Shown here one piece after another: positions 34,632 to 43,521 of a stretch of 64,000 nt of DNA (within the stretch, counting starts at the first letter, position 1; every line of letters begins with the position of its first letter). The notes under the pieces were generated by a model. The model was not told the DNA's origin. It saw nothing but the letters and a program-made list of their open reading frames with translations, and ran no database searches. Source of the DNA: Niallia circulans (GTDB lineage Bacteria; Bacillota; Bacilli; Bacillales; Cytobacillaceae); NCBI RefSeq assembly GCF_007273535.1, contig NZ_RIBP01000001.1:1178001-1242000 (forward strand), written 5' to 3'. The position numbers were made by a program, and so were the translations under genes.

Positions 34632-35578
34632 TCTTTTCCACCTTCCTTCATGCCATTTAATTGATATTGTATAAGCGATTGTCTATCAATCATGCCAATG
34701 ATTGCTCCATCCTTTTCAATCCCTACTTGATTATTTTCAGACAGTGCTTCTAAGGTAGCTTGTAAAGAGCTTGTGACCGGAATAATTGATCCGTCAAAGT
34801 CACTGATCGTTAATGGCGACAGAATTTGTTCAAGATTAAAGGCAATATGTTCATGACTTACCCTGCCAATAAAATCTTGAACAAAATCATTTACAGGATT
34901 ATTTATTAATTCCTCTGGAGTTCCAGTTTGGACAATTTTCCCATCTCTCATTATGCAAATTCTATCGCCTAATTTTAAGGCTTCCTGCATGTCATGCGTG
35001 ACGAAAACAATTGTCTTTTTTATTGTTTTTTGTAAGCTTATAATATCATCTTGGAGCTTTTCTCTGCTGATTGGGTCAAGTGCACTAAAAGGCTCATCCA
35101 TTAGGATAATTTCTGGATCTGCGGCTAGTGCTCTGATTACTCCAATCCTTTGTTGTTGCCCGCCTGACAGCTCATTAGGTTTTCTGTTTTTATATGTTTG
35201 CGGCTCTAATCCAACCATTTCAAGCAATTCATCAACTCTTGCCCCTATCTTCTCTTTCGTCCACTTTTTCATTTCAGGTACTACAGCTATATTTTCTCCA
35301 ATAGACAAGTGAGGAAACAACGCAATTTGTTGCAATACATAGCCAATATTCCAGCGCAGTTCATGAATATCGTATTCACTTATTTTTTTCCCATCAATGA
35401 GTATCGTTCCATTTGTTAAATCTATTAACCGATTTATCATTTTTAAGGTGGTCGTTTTACCACTCCCGCTTGGCCCAATCAGTACAAATAGTTCACCTTT
35501 ATTAATTGTGAGATTTATTTCATTAACAGCTGTCGTACCATCCTGGAATAGCTTTGAGACATTTTCAAATTGAATCAT
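34628..35578 (-). CDS. Quaternary-amine type ABC transporter ATPase (OpuCA/ProV-like)
   Basis: The 316-residue ATPase has Walker A GPSGSGKTTT, the signature LSGGQQQRIGVIRAL, Walker B IILMDEPFSALDP and the H-loop VFVTHD. About 70 C-terminal residues form a short CBS-like regulatory module (VTSSLQATLEALSENNQVGIEKDGAIIGMI). AAGGAGATTACAT precedes the ATG. It energises the fused permease/binding protein encoded immediately downstream. Confidence 0.9.
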   Translation of the reverse strand: MIQFENVSKLFQDGTTAVNEINLTINKGELFVLIGPSGSGKTTTLKMINRLIDLTNGTILIDGKKISEYDIHELRWNIGYVLQQIALFPHLSIGENIAVVPEMKKWTKEKIGARVDELLEMVGLEPQTYKNRKPNELSGGQQQRIGVIRALAADPEIILMDEPFSALDPISREKLQDDIISLQKTIKKTIVFVTHDMQEALKLGDRICIMRDGKIVQTGTPEELINNPVNDFVQDFIGRVSHEHIAFNLEQILSPLTISDFDGSIIPVTSSLQATLEALSENNQVGIEKDGAIIGMIDRQSLIQYQLNGMKEGGKE

Positions 35579-35597
35579 ATGTAATCTCCTTATGTTT

Positions 35598-36566
35598 TTA
35601 TGTATTTACTATTACAATCTTTCCATTTGCACGATTACTTTCCATTAAAAGATGTGCTTGGCTAATCTCCTCTAAAGTAAATACCCTTGCTATCGGTACT
35701 TCTATCGCAAATTGTTCGATATGTTGAAATAATTTAGTCAGCAATTGGGGTTTGAAGTTAACGCCACTGTCAAATTGGGTAAAATACGTGCCAGAAGGGA
35801 TATCTACCATTGGCTCAAAGCTATCCATCTCCCATTTACCGCCCAATATGCCTGTCATACAAAGGATTCCTTTTTCATCAAGCATCCTGAGCGAATTCTT
35901 TAAGGTGACAGTGCCAACTAGTTCTAATATCTTATTAACACCATTAGGGAAAATACTATAAAGCTGTGGCTGGATATCGCCTTCATCTAATAAAACGTAA
36001 TCCGCGCCAAGCTTGTTCAACTGTTCCACCTTCTCTTGATTACGTGTTGTTGAAACAACTGTTACTCCTATACTTTTCGCTAACTGAAGTGCAGCTAACC
36101 CTACCGAACTCGTGCCACCACGGATAAGCAGGGTATCCCCTGTTTTCAACATTAAGCTATCAACTAATGATGCATAAGCTGTATAATACATTTCTGGGAT
36201 TGCCGCAAGCTTTACCCAATCCAGCTCATTGTTTATGGCATATACTTGGCTGGAAGGGATAAGCGCATATTCTGCATAACTTCCATTAAATTCACGCCCA
36301 AGCCCTCCCATCAAGGAAACAACCCTTTGCCCTTTTTTCAGCGTACTATCTGATGGATCAGCAACCTCTCCTGCACATTCAATTCCAATAATTCGTGGCA
36401 GCTGTACAGATGGTGAGTGCCCTTGTCTTGTATAAATTTCCGAACGATTGATTCCGAAGGCTTTTATTCTAACTAATACCCATCCTGGCTTCACTTTAGG
36501 CATCGGTACTTCCTTTACATATAAATCCTGTGGTGCACATGCTTTTTCTAACACAACTGCTTTCAT
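35598..36566 (-). CDS. Zinc-independent quinone oxidoreductase-type alcohol dehydrogenase (MDR family)
   Basis: The 322-residue medium-chain dehydrogenase has the N-terminal GroES-like fold (GINRSEIYTRQG, RIIGIECAGEV). A Rossmann domain follows with LLIRGGTSSVGLAALQLAKSIG (NADPH loop). It lacks the structural zinc Cys quartet, placing it with quinone and enone reductases. Such enzymes reduce reactive quinones or enals. AGGAGTGTGCTTAA precedes the ATG. It lies 27 bp after the Bcr/CflA transporter gene and is divergent from an HxlR regulator, which fits a quinone or electrophile response. Confidence 0.87.
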   Translation of the reverse strand: MKAVVLEKACAPQDLYVKEVPMPKVKPGWVLVRIKAFGINRSEIYTRQGHSPSVQLPRIIGIECAGEVADPSDSTLKKGQRVVSLMGGLGREFNGSYAEYALIPSSQVYAINNELDWVKLAAIPEMYYTAYASLVDSLMLKTGDTLLIRGGTSSVGLAALQLAKSIGVTVVSTTRNQEKVEQLNKLGADYVLLDEGDIQPQLYSIFPNGVNKILELVGTVTLKNSLRMLDEKGILCMTGILGGKWEMDSFEPMVDIPSGTYFTQFDSGVNFKPQLLTKLFQHIEQFAIEVPIARVFTLEEISQAHLLMESNRANGKIVIVNT

Positions 36567-36593
36567 TTAAGCACACTCCTTTGCTTTATCAAT

Positions 36594-37844
36594 TTATGAT
36601 TGGATCTGGCTTTTAATAGATTTTGCTTTTATAACATTCTTAACCAGTACGAAGTAGATAAGCACAGCAACAAGACCACTGCAGAAAATAATTATCCCGA
36701 ACGGCAGGGCAGAATTTTCACCGGCTATTCCTACAAGAGGGCCAAAAATTGCACCTAATAATGTCGGACTAACACCAAGTAAGGCAGAGGCACTCCCTGC
36801 AATATGTCCTTGCTTTTCCATCGCTAACGTAAAAGATGCGGAGCTAATGATACCTGTCGACCCAACAAACAAGAAAAGAGCGCTAACTAATAGATATAAA
36901 GGGCCTTGAATAAATACTATCCACATGACTGCTGCCCCAGAGATAAATGCAACAGCTAACCCTATAAGAACAATTTGTTGTTCTGCGATTTTTTCAGCCA
37001 TTTTTTTAACAAATTGAGAGCCAAGAATTAAGCTGATTCCATTTAAAGAAAATAACAGTGAATAAAGCTGTGGAGAAATACCATAAATCTTCTGGTAAAC
37101 AAAGGGTGATCCAGAAATATATGCAAATACCCCTACGAATATAAACCCTTGCATTAAGGTATATCCCATAAACGTCCGATCTTTCATCAATATGGTAAAA
37201 TTACTAAAAAACTCTCTTAAATTATTAGGAACACGCTTCTCGGCAGGAAGTGTTTCTGTTAATCCCCATGCTGTTAAACTTGATAATAATATTCCCAGCA
37301 CACCTAAGAACAGAAACACACCAGTCCATAAAGAAAAAGCAAGAACTGCACTGCCTGCAAGTGGTGCAAGTAATGGTGCCAAATTGGTAAACATCATAAG
37401 CAAAGAAAAAAACTTAGTTAGTTCAACTCCACTATACAAATCACTGACTATTGCGCGTGAAATAACAACGCCCGCCGATGCAGCAAATCCTTGAATAAAG
37501 CGTAAAGCAATTAGCACCTCGATATTTGGTGCGAATACACAGGCAAAAGAAGAAACTAAATAAATAATCATCGAAATTAATAACGGTTTTCGCCTGCCAT
37601 GAACATCACTTATGGATCCCATTACAAGCATCCCTATACTCATTCCAATCATACAAGCGGTCAAGCTCACCTGTATCATCGAGGCGGTTGTTCCAAAGTA
37701 CTTCATCATTTGCGGAAATGCAGGAAGATAAGTATCAATAGTAAACGGGCCTAAGCTAGAAAATACAGCTAATAATATTGCCAGTCTTAATGATTTTTTG
37801 TTACTTTTATCTAGTTTCGGATATTTATCGCCAGTCTTATTCAT
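36594..37844 (-). CDS. Bcr/CflA family multidrug MFS exporter
   Basis: The 416-residue membrane protein has 12 helices and the Bcr/CflA N-terminus (SSLGPFTIDTYLPAFPQM). The motif A loop GSISDVHGRRKPLL and the ALRFIQGFAASAGVVISRAIVSDLY segment are typical of drug:proton antiporters. It is the first gene of a unit with the quinone-reductase-like enzyme and lies divergent to the HxlR gene, which probably controls both. The ribosome binding site AAAGGGG is rather far (about 12 nt) from the ATG. Confidence 0.9.
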   Translation of the reverse strand: MNKTGDKYPKLDKSNKKSLRLAILLAVFSSLGPFTIDTYLPAFPQMMKYFGTTASMIQVSLTACMIGMSIGMLVMGSISDVHGRRKPLLISMIIYLVSSFACVFAPNIEVLIALRFIQGFAASAGVVISRAIVSDLYSGVELTKFFSLLMMFTNLAPLLAPLAGSAVLAFSLWTGVFLFLGVLGILLSSLTAWGLTETLPAEKRVPNNLREFFSNFTILMKDRTFMGYTLMQGFIFVGVFAYISGSPFVYQKIYGISPQLYSLLFSLNGISLILGSQFVKKMAEKIAEQQIVLIGLAVAFISGAAVMWIVFIQGPLYLLVSALFLFVGSTGIISSASFTLAMEKQGHIAGSASALLGVSPTLLGAIFGPLVGIAGENSALPFGIIIFCSGLVAVLIYFVLVKNVIKAKSIKSQIQS

Positions 37845-37975
37845 GTTGAATTCATTCCCCTTTCGATTTAAATACCTAGGAAGATTTTTAATTTTATAGC
37901 AGCATATTGTGTTTACATCTAAATTGACAATGCAATAGTTACATCATAAAATCATGATAAATGTCATTGTTACTT

Positions 37976-38020
37976 TTGAAAAGTAGGCACCTTTAGGTTG
38001 TATAGTAACCTTTTAGTAAC
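37976..38020 (+). promoter_or_regulatory. HxlR gene promoter with TAGTAAC direct repeats
   Basis: TTGAAA (37976-37981) and TATAGT (38001-38006) are 19 bp apart. TAGTAAC occurs at 38003-38009 and again at 38014-38020, an 11-bp period, overlapping the -10 box and start point. Such repeats beside an HxlR gene are good candidates for its own operator. Confidence 0.5.
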
Positions 38021-38033
38021 TAATGGAGGTCTT

Positions 38034-38393
38034 ATGATGGAAACAAAAAAAGAACTACCTGCTTGCCCTGTCGCAACAACAGTTGGACTGATCGGCAACA
38101 AGTGGAAGCTGTTAATCTTGCGGGAATTATTAACTGGCACAAAAAGATTCGGTGAACTCAGAACTGGCATTGAGGGAATTAGCCAAAAAGTCTTAACGCA
38201 AAATTTACGCTCAATGGAGGAAGACGGCATCATCAAACGCCAAGTTTTTGCAGAGGTCCCGCCACGTGTCGAATACTCACTTAATGACTTGGGAAATAGT
38301 CTAAGACCAATAATAAGTGTTATGGAGGAATGGGGATTAGGCTATAAAGCAATGATAAACGGGGAAACAAATGAACTTATAGGGAATAAATAA
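38034..38393 (+). CDS. HxlR family winged-helix regulator
   Basis: The 119-residue regulator has the HxlR core: CPVATTVGLIGNKWKLLILRELLTGTKRFGELRTGIEGISQKVLTQNLRSMEEDGIIKRQVF. Cys9 or so (ELPACPVA) is the conserved N-terminal Cys that senses quinones, aldehydes or disulfide stress in HypR/YodB-type members. GGAGG precedes ATG codons at 38034 and 38037; the open frame begins at a TTG at 37998 without support. It is divergent from the drug exporter and quinone reductase genes and probably represses them. Confidence 0.9.
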   Translation: MMETKKELPACPVATTVGLIGNKWKLLILRELLTGTKRFGELRTGIEGISQKVLTQNLRSMEEDGIIKRQVFAEVPPRVEYSLNDLGNSLRPIISVMEEWGLGYKAMINGETNELIGNK

Positions 38394-38414
38394 ACTTTAA
38401 TATAATAATGATAA

Positions 38415-38521
38415 AACAAAGAGGCTGGGACAAAACAAAAAACCGAACTATCTAATCGAAATTAGAATGGACAGATCGGTTTTTATACTGATTCATATAC
38501 TTATGTCCCAGCCTCTTTGTT
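38415..38521. repeat. Nested palindromic intergenic repeat (GGCTGGGACA element)
   Basis: The outer arms AACAAAGAGGCTGGGACA (38415-38432) and TGTCCCAGCCTCTTTGTT (38504-38521) are a perfect 18-bp inverted repeat. Inside are AAAAACCGA/TCGGTTTTT (38438-38446 with 38476-38484) and CTAAT-CGAA-ATTAG (38452-38465). The 107-bp unit has no coding capacity. From memory, GAGGCTGGGACA-type palindromes are scattered through Firmicute genomes as extragenic repeats. It follows the HxlR gene and precedes (convergently) the GH88 gene, so it can also act as a bidirectional terminator. Confidence 0.8.
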
Positions 38522-38656
38522 ACAAGATTTTTACACTTTAACTCTTGGACCAATACAATCTAACTTTACTACTATGCTAGTTTCCATCTGTACATAGAGC
38601 CAGCCGATATTGTTGCAATTTTTTTTATTCACTGTTTGTAGCCTTCTACTCTAGTT

Positions 38657-39835
38657 CTACCAGTACATCCTCCAGCTCATAGCTGTACGGATTAGTGCTT
38701 CAAAATAATAATAATCTCCCCAAATACAACATTCATCCACTCCATTATTATCAGGCTTCGAGTAAACTGCATGTTGCAGTATGCCATTGGAAGGAACCTC
38801 TTTCGTTGTATAGTTTTCGGCAAGTGATTTAATCATTTTTATGGCTGCATTTTCATACAATTCTCTGTATGGATTGGAAATCGGCAGATGCTTGCTTAAT
38901 TCAAGCAGCCCACATGCCATGATGGCAGCTGCTGAGCTATCACGTTCCTCCGAACCCTCTGTAAATATCAAGTCCCAATAGCAGACAGCATCTGCAGGAA
39001 GACGATTAAGAAAATAGTTTGCTAGTCTTTCCGATAAATCAAGGAATGCTCGATTTCCGGTATGCACATAGCTTAATACAAATCCGTACACTCCCCATGC
39101 TTGGCCACGAGCCCAGCATGATTGATCCGTATAGCCTTGCGCCGTCTTTCCATATAGGGGATTTCCTGTTGCCGTATCCATGTAAAAGGTATGGTATGTG
39201 GAAGAATCCGCTCTAACAATATATTTAGCTGCCTGTTCAGCATGATTTACGGCAATATCATAATACTTTTTATCACCTGTTACCTTTGAAGCAAAATACA
39301 ATAACGGCAAGTTCATGTTGCAATCTATGATCATTCTTCCATGCTGCTCAGGGTCGGATAAATCACCCCATGCTTGCAGAATTTTCGCCTTATTATGATA
39401 GCGAATGATTAACTTATCAGCCGCTTTTATGGCGGTTTCCTTTGCTGTGTTGTCATTCAGCACTTCATATCCCGCTACACTGGATAACGAGTATAAAAAG
39501 CCGATATCATGTGTTTCTAGCTGGATATTTTTTGTTAATCGGTCTTTAAAGCTTTCAAGCTGTATTTTTATTACTTGAAGATACTTATCATCATGTGTAT
39601 ATTCATACGCTAGATAAAGCATGCCTATCCAAAAGCTCGCCGTCCAATCAGTGTTTTCTTCCGGGATATAAACTAAGTTTTTTGACGCAGCAGGCGGTAC
39701 TTTCGTTTTAAATATATCGAGATTTCCATCTATTTTGCGCAAAACGAACTGAATCTCCTTATCCAACCACTCTTTATTTAATTCAGTTCTGATTTTAAAT
39801 TTATCATGTTTTATCCCTTCATTAATGCTTGTCAT
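38657..39835 (-). CDS. Glycoside hydrolase family 88, unsaturated glucuronyl hydrolase
   Basis: The 392-residue (alpha/alpha)6-barrel enzyme has no signal peptide and so acts in the cytoplasm. D110 in ETHDIGF and D171 in IIDCNMNLPLL match the catalytic pair of Bacillus and Streptococcus enzymes, and WARGQAWGVYGF is the conserved substrate wall. GH88 enzymes hydrate the C4-C5 double bond of unsaturated uronic acids that lyases leave on glycosaminoglycan, gellan or xanthan fragments, releasing the uronate. It follows the DUF2264 gene by about 60 bp in one unit, divergent from an AraC regulator. Confidence 0.93.
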   Translation of the reverse strand: MTSINEGIKHDKFKIRTELNKEWLDKEIQFVLRKIDGNLDIFKTKVPPAASKNLVYIPEENTDWTASFWIGMLYLAYEYTHDDKYLQVIKIQLESFKDRLTKNIQLETHDIGFLYSLSSVAGYEVLNDNTAKETAIKAADKLIIRYHNKAKILQAWGDLSDPEQHGRMIIDCNMNLPLLYFASKVTGDKKYYDIAVNHAEQAAKYIVRADSSTYHTFYMDTATGNPLYGKTAQGYTDQSCWARGQAWGVYGFVLSYVHTGNRAFLDLSERLANYFLNRLPADAVCYWDLIFTEGSEERDSSAAAIMACGLLELSKHLPISNPYRELYENAAIKMIKSLAENYTTKEVPSNGILQHAVYSKPDNNGVDECCIWGDYYYFEALIRTAMSWRMYW

Positions 39836-39895
39836 ATTTTGGCTCCTTCCATGCTTTCAATTTATAAGGTCATAATGACTGTTGAAGAAAAACTT

Positions 39896-41047
39896 CTACA
39901 AACACTGGTCAATTGGGAATGCCTTTCCTGACCAGGCTCTTTTTGATGTCCAGTCCATTGCTGGCTGACTCCAGAACGGGTCTGACTCTGCCAGACCTAA
40001 TGGCAGGAATATTGCGGCACACAAATAAACACTGCCTGTCGAGATATAGTCTTCACCAATCTCTGGTTGATGACCGCAAAACCCTATAGTCAGCCAGCCT
40101 GTATCGGTAAACGTATCTGGGGCTTCAAGTGACCGTTTCAATACTTGAGTTAGCGCACTTCTGATTTGTTCAGGAGCTAATTCTCTCGGTAAATCCTGAC
40201 GCAATGCATGATGAGCTAATGTTTGAAAAACACCGAAACGATAAGCAATCGACCTTCCTACTGGTGGAAAAGTCCCTTCTGGTGAAATTAAACGCTCTTG
40301 TATAACCGCATACCGTTTCGATCTTTCTATAAAAGTACCCTTTCTTTCAAGCCAGTCCTTGTACTCTTCTCCAACCGTTTCCAATAAATCTACAAGCATA
40401 GGATGGATAACAAAGCTATTATAATAATCAAAATGAAACTCAGGACCATCGCTATAGACTCCGTCACCCAAATACCATTGGTCAAATTGCTTAACAGCAA
40501 AATCAATCCGCATCGGGTCCCAGTCCTTCTCACCAGCCTTATATAAAAAGGCCTCTATCACTGCAGAAAATAGAAGCCAATTCGAATAAATCGGTTTCCT
40601 TGTCCTGGTAGCTTTCATCGCGGTAATCACATTTTTCTTAACCCTTTCATGAAGTGGCTCCCATAACTCATTTGGAGCTCTAAGAAAGGAATGGGCAAGA
40701 AAAGCTGTATCCACAATCGGCTGAAGATCCTCAGAAAAATTCATGTAGTCTGGAGAATGTGGATCAGTACCTGCATCAATCGCTAAGCGTGCTAGCTCAC
40801 AATACTGGATACGAAGTGCATTTTCCTCACTATTTTCGCTTTTCATTTCTAACCACGGAGCCATTCCAACAAGCAGTCGAGATAACGCTTCCAAATGAGT
40901 GAATTGATCACGGTTCGTGTCTTTTTTCATCTCGATCGGCATTACTTTTTTTAGAGTCCCAGCCTTTAAATTTTCAAGTACCGGGTTTGCAATTTTAAGC
41001 ATGGCTTGAAGCCAATATTTGCGAATTTCATCGTTCTCCTCTATCAC
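39896..41047 (-). CDS. DUF2264 domain protein, probable (alpha/alpha)6-barrel carbohydrate enzyme
   Basis: The 383-residue cytoplasmic protein matches the DUF2264 layout: an N-terminal DRDQFTHLEALSRLLVGMAPWLE-like start, repeated helical segments, and DGPEFHFDYYNSFVIHPMLVDLLE in the middle. The family is often found in polysaccharide loci; I recall links to GH154 beta-glucuronidases but cannot verify that here. GGAGGGTG precedes a GTG start at 41047. It leads the GH88 unit, which suggests removal of another residue from the same oligosaccharide. Confidence 0.8.
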   Translation of the reverse strand: MIEENDEIRKYWLQAMLKIANPVLENLKAGTLKKVMPIEMKKDTNRDQFTHLEALSRLLVGMAPWLEMKSENSEENALRIQYCELARLAIDAGTDPHSPDYMNFSEDLQPIVDTAFLAHSFLRAPNELWEPLHERVKKNVITAMKATRTRKPIYSNWLLFSAVIEAFLYKAGEKDWDPMRIDFAVKQFDQWYLGDGVYSDGPEFHFDYYNSFVIHPMLVDLLETVGEEYKDWLERKGTFIERSKRYAVIQERLISPEGTFPPVGRSIAYRFGVFQTLAHHALRQDLPRELAPEQIRSALTQVLKRSLEAPDTFTDTGWLTIGFCGHQPEIGEDYISTGSVYLCAAIFLPLGLAESDPFWSQPAMDWTSKRAWSGKAFPIDQCL

Positions 41048-41239
41048 TTTTTCACCCTCCTATTTCTACCATTTGCTTTACTAAATTATAACTTACGTAT
41101 TATTCTTAAAGTGTTTGTTAAATAACCAAAAATGTTGTTCTATTGCTCTATATTGCCAAAGATAAATAGTTAGAAAGAATATCCTAGAGATTTCGAATAG
41201 TAAGCTCTCAATGATTGATTAATAGGTGGAGGAATTTCG

Positions 41240-42112
41240 GTGAATAATTTATTTGAACAAATTGATCTTAATCCATTTAACTGGGTTTATCGCAGGGTTT
41301 CAGAGAAGGATTTCCAAGGTTATTATCACTGGCATCAAGGCTGTGAACTATTATTCGTCTATCGTGGAAAAGGGCGGGTAATTGTTAACCAGCAGACTTA
41401 TGAGATGAAAAGAGGGATGCTTTTCTTTTTTCAGCCTTTTCAATTACATAAAATATATGTAGACGTATCACCTGAAACTCCGTATGAGCGAAGTATTCTT
41501 CATTTCGATACGTTGATGCTCGGAGAAAGTAATCTTAATCATGTACCAGGTCTTAATAGTCTGTTAAAACAATTACAATATGGTGTAAATGAGCTGCAGG
41601 CATTTGATTTAGAAGATGTCTATAGTTACTTATATGAGGTTTATGAGATATTTAACAAGTCTTTACAAACAAAAAACTGGGAGGAAGATGCCCAGCTCTT
41701 TCTAATGCAGTTACTCTCTTGCATCCGCTTAAAAGACTACAGTACCTATACTAATGCAACCTCTAATCTCCCTTTGCGGCCACTGCTCTATTCGGAAAGG
41801 ATGATGAACTGGATAGAAGCACATTATATGGAGCCCTTTAACTTAGAACAATTAGCTGATGAGCTGCATTTATCAAAATCATATTTATCAAGAAGCTTTA
41901 AACGTGAGACGGGAAGCAGTTTAACAGAATACCTTACAATTCGAAGGATAAAGGAAGCATGTCAATTACTTGAGATGACTCATAAATCGGTTGAATTTAT
42001 TGGTGAAAGTGTAGGAATAAAAAATACGTCCTATTTTATTCAGTTATTTAAAAAAGTGGTCGGAATCACTCCGCACCAATATAGGCTAACGCACCAGAAG
42101 GCCAACCATTAA
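41240..42112 (+). CDS. AraC family transcriptional regulator
   Basis: The 290-residue protein has an N-terminal cupin sensor (HWHQGCELLFVYRGKGRVIVNQQTYEMKRG, about 30-110). A C-terminal double helix-turn-helix follows (about 195-290, LEQLADELHLSKSYLSRSFKRETGSSLTEYL and the VGIKNTSYFIQLFKKVVGITPHQYR signature). GGAGG stands 7 nt before a GTG start. Divergent from the DUF2264/GH88 unit 192 bp away, it is probably the sugar-responsive activator. TATTGC repeats 10 bp apart at 41141-41156 may be part of its site. Confidence 0.9.
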   Translation: MNNLFEQIDLNPFNWVYRRVSEKDFQGYYHWHQGCELLFVYRGKGRVIVNQQTYEMKRGMLFFFQPFQLHKIYVDVSPETPYERSILHFDTLMLGESNLNHVPGLNSLLKQLQYGVNELQAFDLEDVYSYLYEVYEIFNKSLQTKNWEEDAQLFLMQLLSCIRLKDYSTYTNATSNLPLRPLLYSERMMNWIEAHYMEPFNLEQLADELHLSKSYLSRSFKRETGSSLTEYLTIRRIKEACQLLEMTHKSVEFIGESVGIKNTSYFIQLFKKVVGITPHQYRLTHQKANH

Positions 42113-42124
42113 TATTAAGAATAT

Positions 42125-42168
42125 AAAAAAAGGATATCATAGCCTCAGTAGGTAATGATATCCTTTTT
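42125..42168. terminator. Bidirectional terminator between AraC and sulfatase genes
   Basis: AAAAAAGGATATCAT (42126-42140) pairs with ATGATATCCTTTTT (42155-42168) around a 14-nt loop. It ends the AraC gene and the convergent PTS/sulfatase unit. Confidence 0.85.
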
Positions 42169-42171
42169 CTG

Positions 42172-43506
42172 TTACTTATTTCTTCCTATATATGCTCTTC
42201 CGTTTTCAGCTTCCTTAGCCCATCTATCTGATGGAGTGCCAGGTACTGCCCCTTGTAACAGGGGATCGTTAGTTTCCTTCATCCAGTTGGAAACTTTCAT
42301 CCTTAGCTGTTCGGCTACCTTCGCATATTGTGGCTCATTAATAAGATTTGTGTATTCTAATGGATCTTTCTCCAAGTCGTAAAGTTCTTCAATATCATTA
42401 GGAACATAATAATCTTTACGTACCTCAGCACCAGAAATACTACTGTGAATATCCATAGGCATATATATTTTCGGGCCATCCTCAAAATTTTTTACATATT
42501 TATACTTTTCTGTACGAATTCCACGCATCGGATGATAGTTATCATGCCAAGTTAGTTCACAGAAAAAGTCTTCCCGAATTTTCGCTGCTGACTCTGTTAA
42601 TAACAGTGGCGCAAAGCTCTTTCCGTCTAAATCCTCTGGTACAGGTAATCCTGCTAACTCTAGTAGGGTTGGCATAAGATCTACATTACAAAGTAAATCA
42701 TTAGAAACGATGTTTGTTCCGAATATCTTAGGGTTATAGAAAATTAATGCGGTTTCTAAGCCTGCTTCTTTCATTGTTCCTTTTGCTCTTGGGAAAGCTA
42801 TTCCGTGATCTGTCGTGTATACAACAATTGTATTATCAATAAGACCTGTTTCTTCTAACGTTTCCATAATCTTTTTTACCGCAGCATCTAATACTTTCAC
42901 AGAGCCGTTCATTAATGCAATCTCCTTACGAATTGCTTCTGTATCTGGCAAGTAATCTGGAACTTCTACGGCAGCGATTTCATCTGCAAATGGTTCATAC
43001 TCATCAAATGTACGATGCGTTTCCCAGAAACCAATATTTGCAAAGAATGGCTTGCCATCTTTACTTTTTTCCTGCAAATACTTAACAGCACTTTCGGCTA
43101 CTTGTGGAGCTCTTGATCCTTCTATTTTCTCATAGCGGTCATATCCTAGCTTATAAGAAGAAGTCCAAGTACCTCTTTCTGTATGACCAACGGTTTCGTG
43201 ACTAAAACCAATCAATGCAGACTCATATCCACTTTCGGAAAATTTAGTAGGCATGGTAGAAACACTTTCATCAATCCCAAATTCGTAATGTGCTAATCCA
43301 ATTAGTCCATTATTATGCGGATATAACCCTGTTAAAATACTGCCGCGACTTGGGCTGCATTGGGGTGCAGGGCAAAAGAATTGATCGAATCGTACTCCTT
43401 CAGCCGCCAACCGATCTATTTCAGGAGACGCAACAGCCTTCCCATAGCATCCTAAATGTCTTCCAGTGTCATGTGAAATCATAAATACTATATTTGGATT
43501 ATTCAT
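42172..43506 (-). CDS. Cytoplasmic Cys-type sulfatase, N-sulfoglucosamine sulfohydrolase-like
   Basis: The 444-residue S1 family sulfatase has the formylglycine motif C50-S-P-S-R54 with GSILTGLYPH, metal ligands in SHDTGRH (about 12-18) and YTTDHGIAFPRAKGTM. The FCPAPQCSPSRGSILTGLYPHNNGL and IAFPRAKG regions resemble sulfamidases that remove N-sulfate from glucosamine. There is no signal peptide, so it acts inside the cell. AAGGAGTG is 6 nt before the ATG at 43506. It lies 15 bp after the double-EIIB PTS gene in the same unit. Cys50 must be converted by the FGE encoded nearby. Confidence 0.9.
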   Translation of the reverse strand: MNNPNIVFMISHDTGRHLGCYGKAVASPEIDRLAAEGVRFDQFFCPAPQCSPSRGSILTGLYPHNNGLIGLAHYEFGIDESVSTMPTKFSESGYESALIGFSHETVGHTERGTWTSSYKLGYDRYEKIEGSRAPQVAESAVKYLQEKSKDGKPFFANIGFWETHRTFDEYEPFADEIAAVEVPDYLPDTEAIRKEIALMNGSVKVLDAAVKKIMETLEETGLIDNTIVVYTTDHGIAFPRAKGTMKEAGLETALIFYNPKIFGTNIVSNDLLCNVDLMPTLLELAGLPVPEDLDGKSFAPLLLTESAAKIREDFFCELTWHDNYHPMRGIRTEKYKYVKNFEDGPKIYMPMDIHSSISGAEVRKDYYVPNDIEELYDLEKDPLEYTNLINEPQYAKVAEQLRMKVSNWMKETNDPLLQGAVPGTPSDRWAKEAENGRAYIGRNK

Positions 43507-43521
43507 TTGAATCACTCCTTC

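Noticed and set aside
38415..38521. Insertion sequence
   Set aside because: It is only 107 bp, has no transposase ORF and no visible target duplication; kept as a palindromic repeat.
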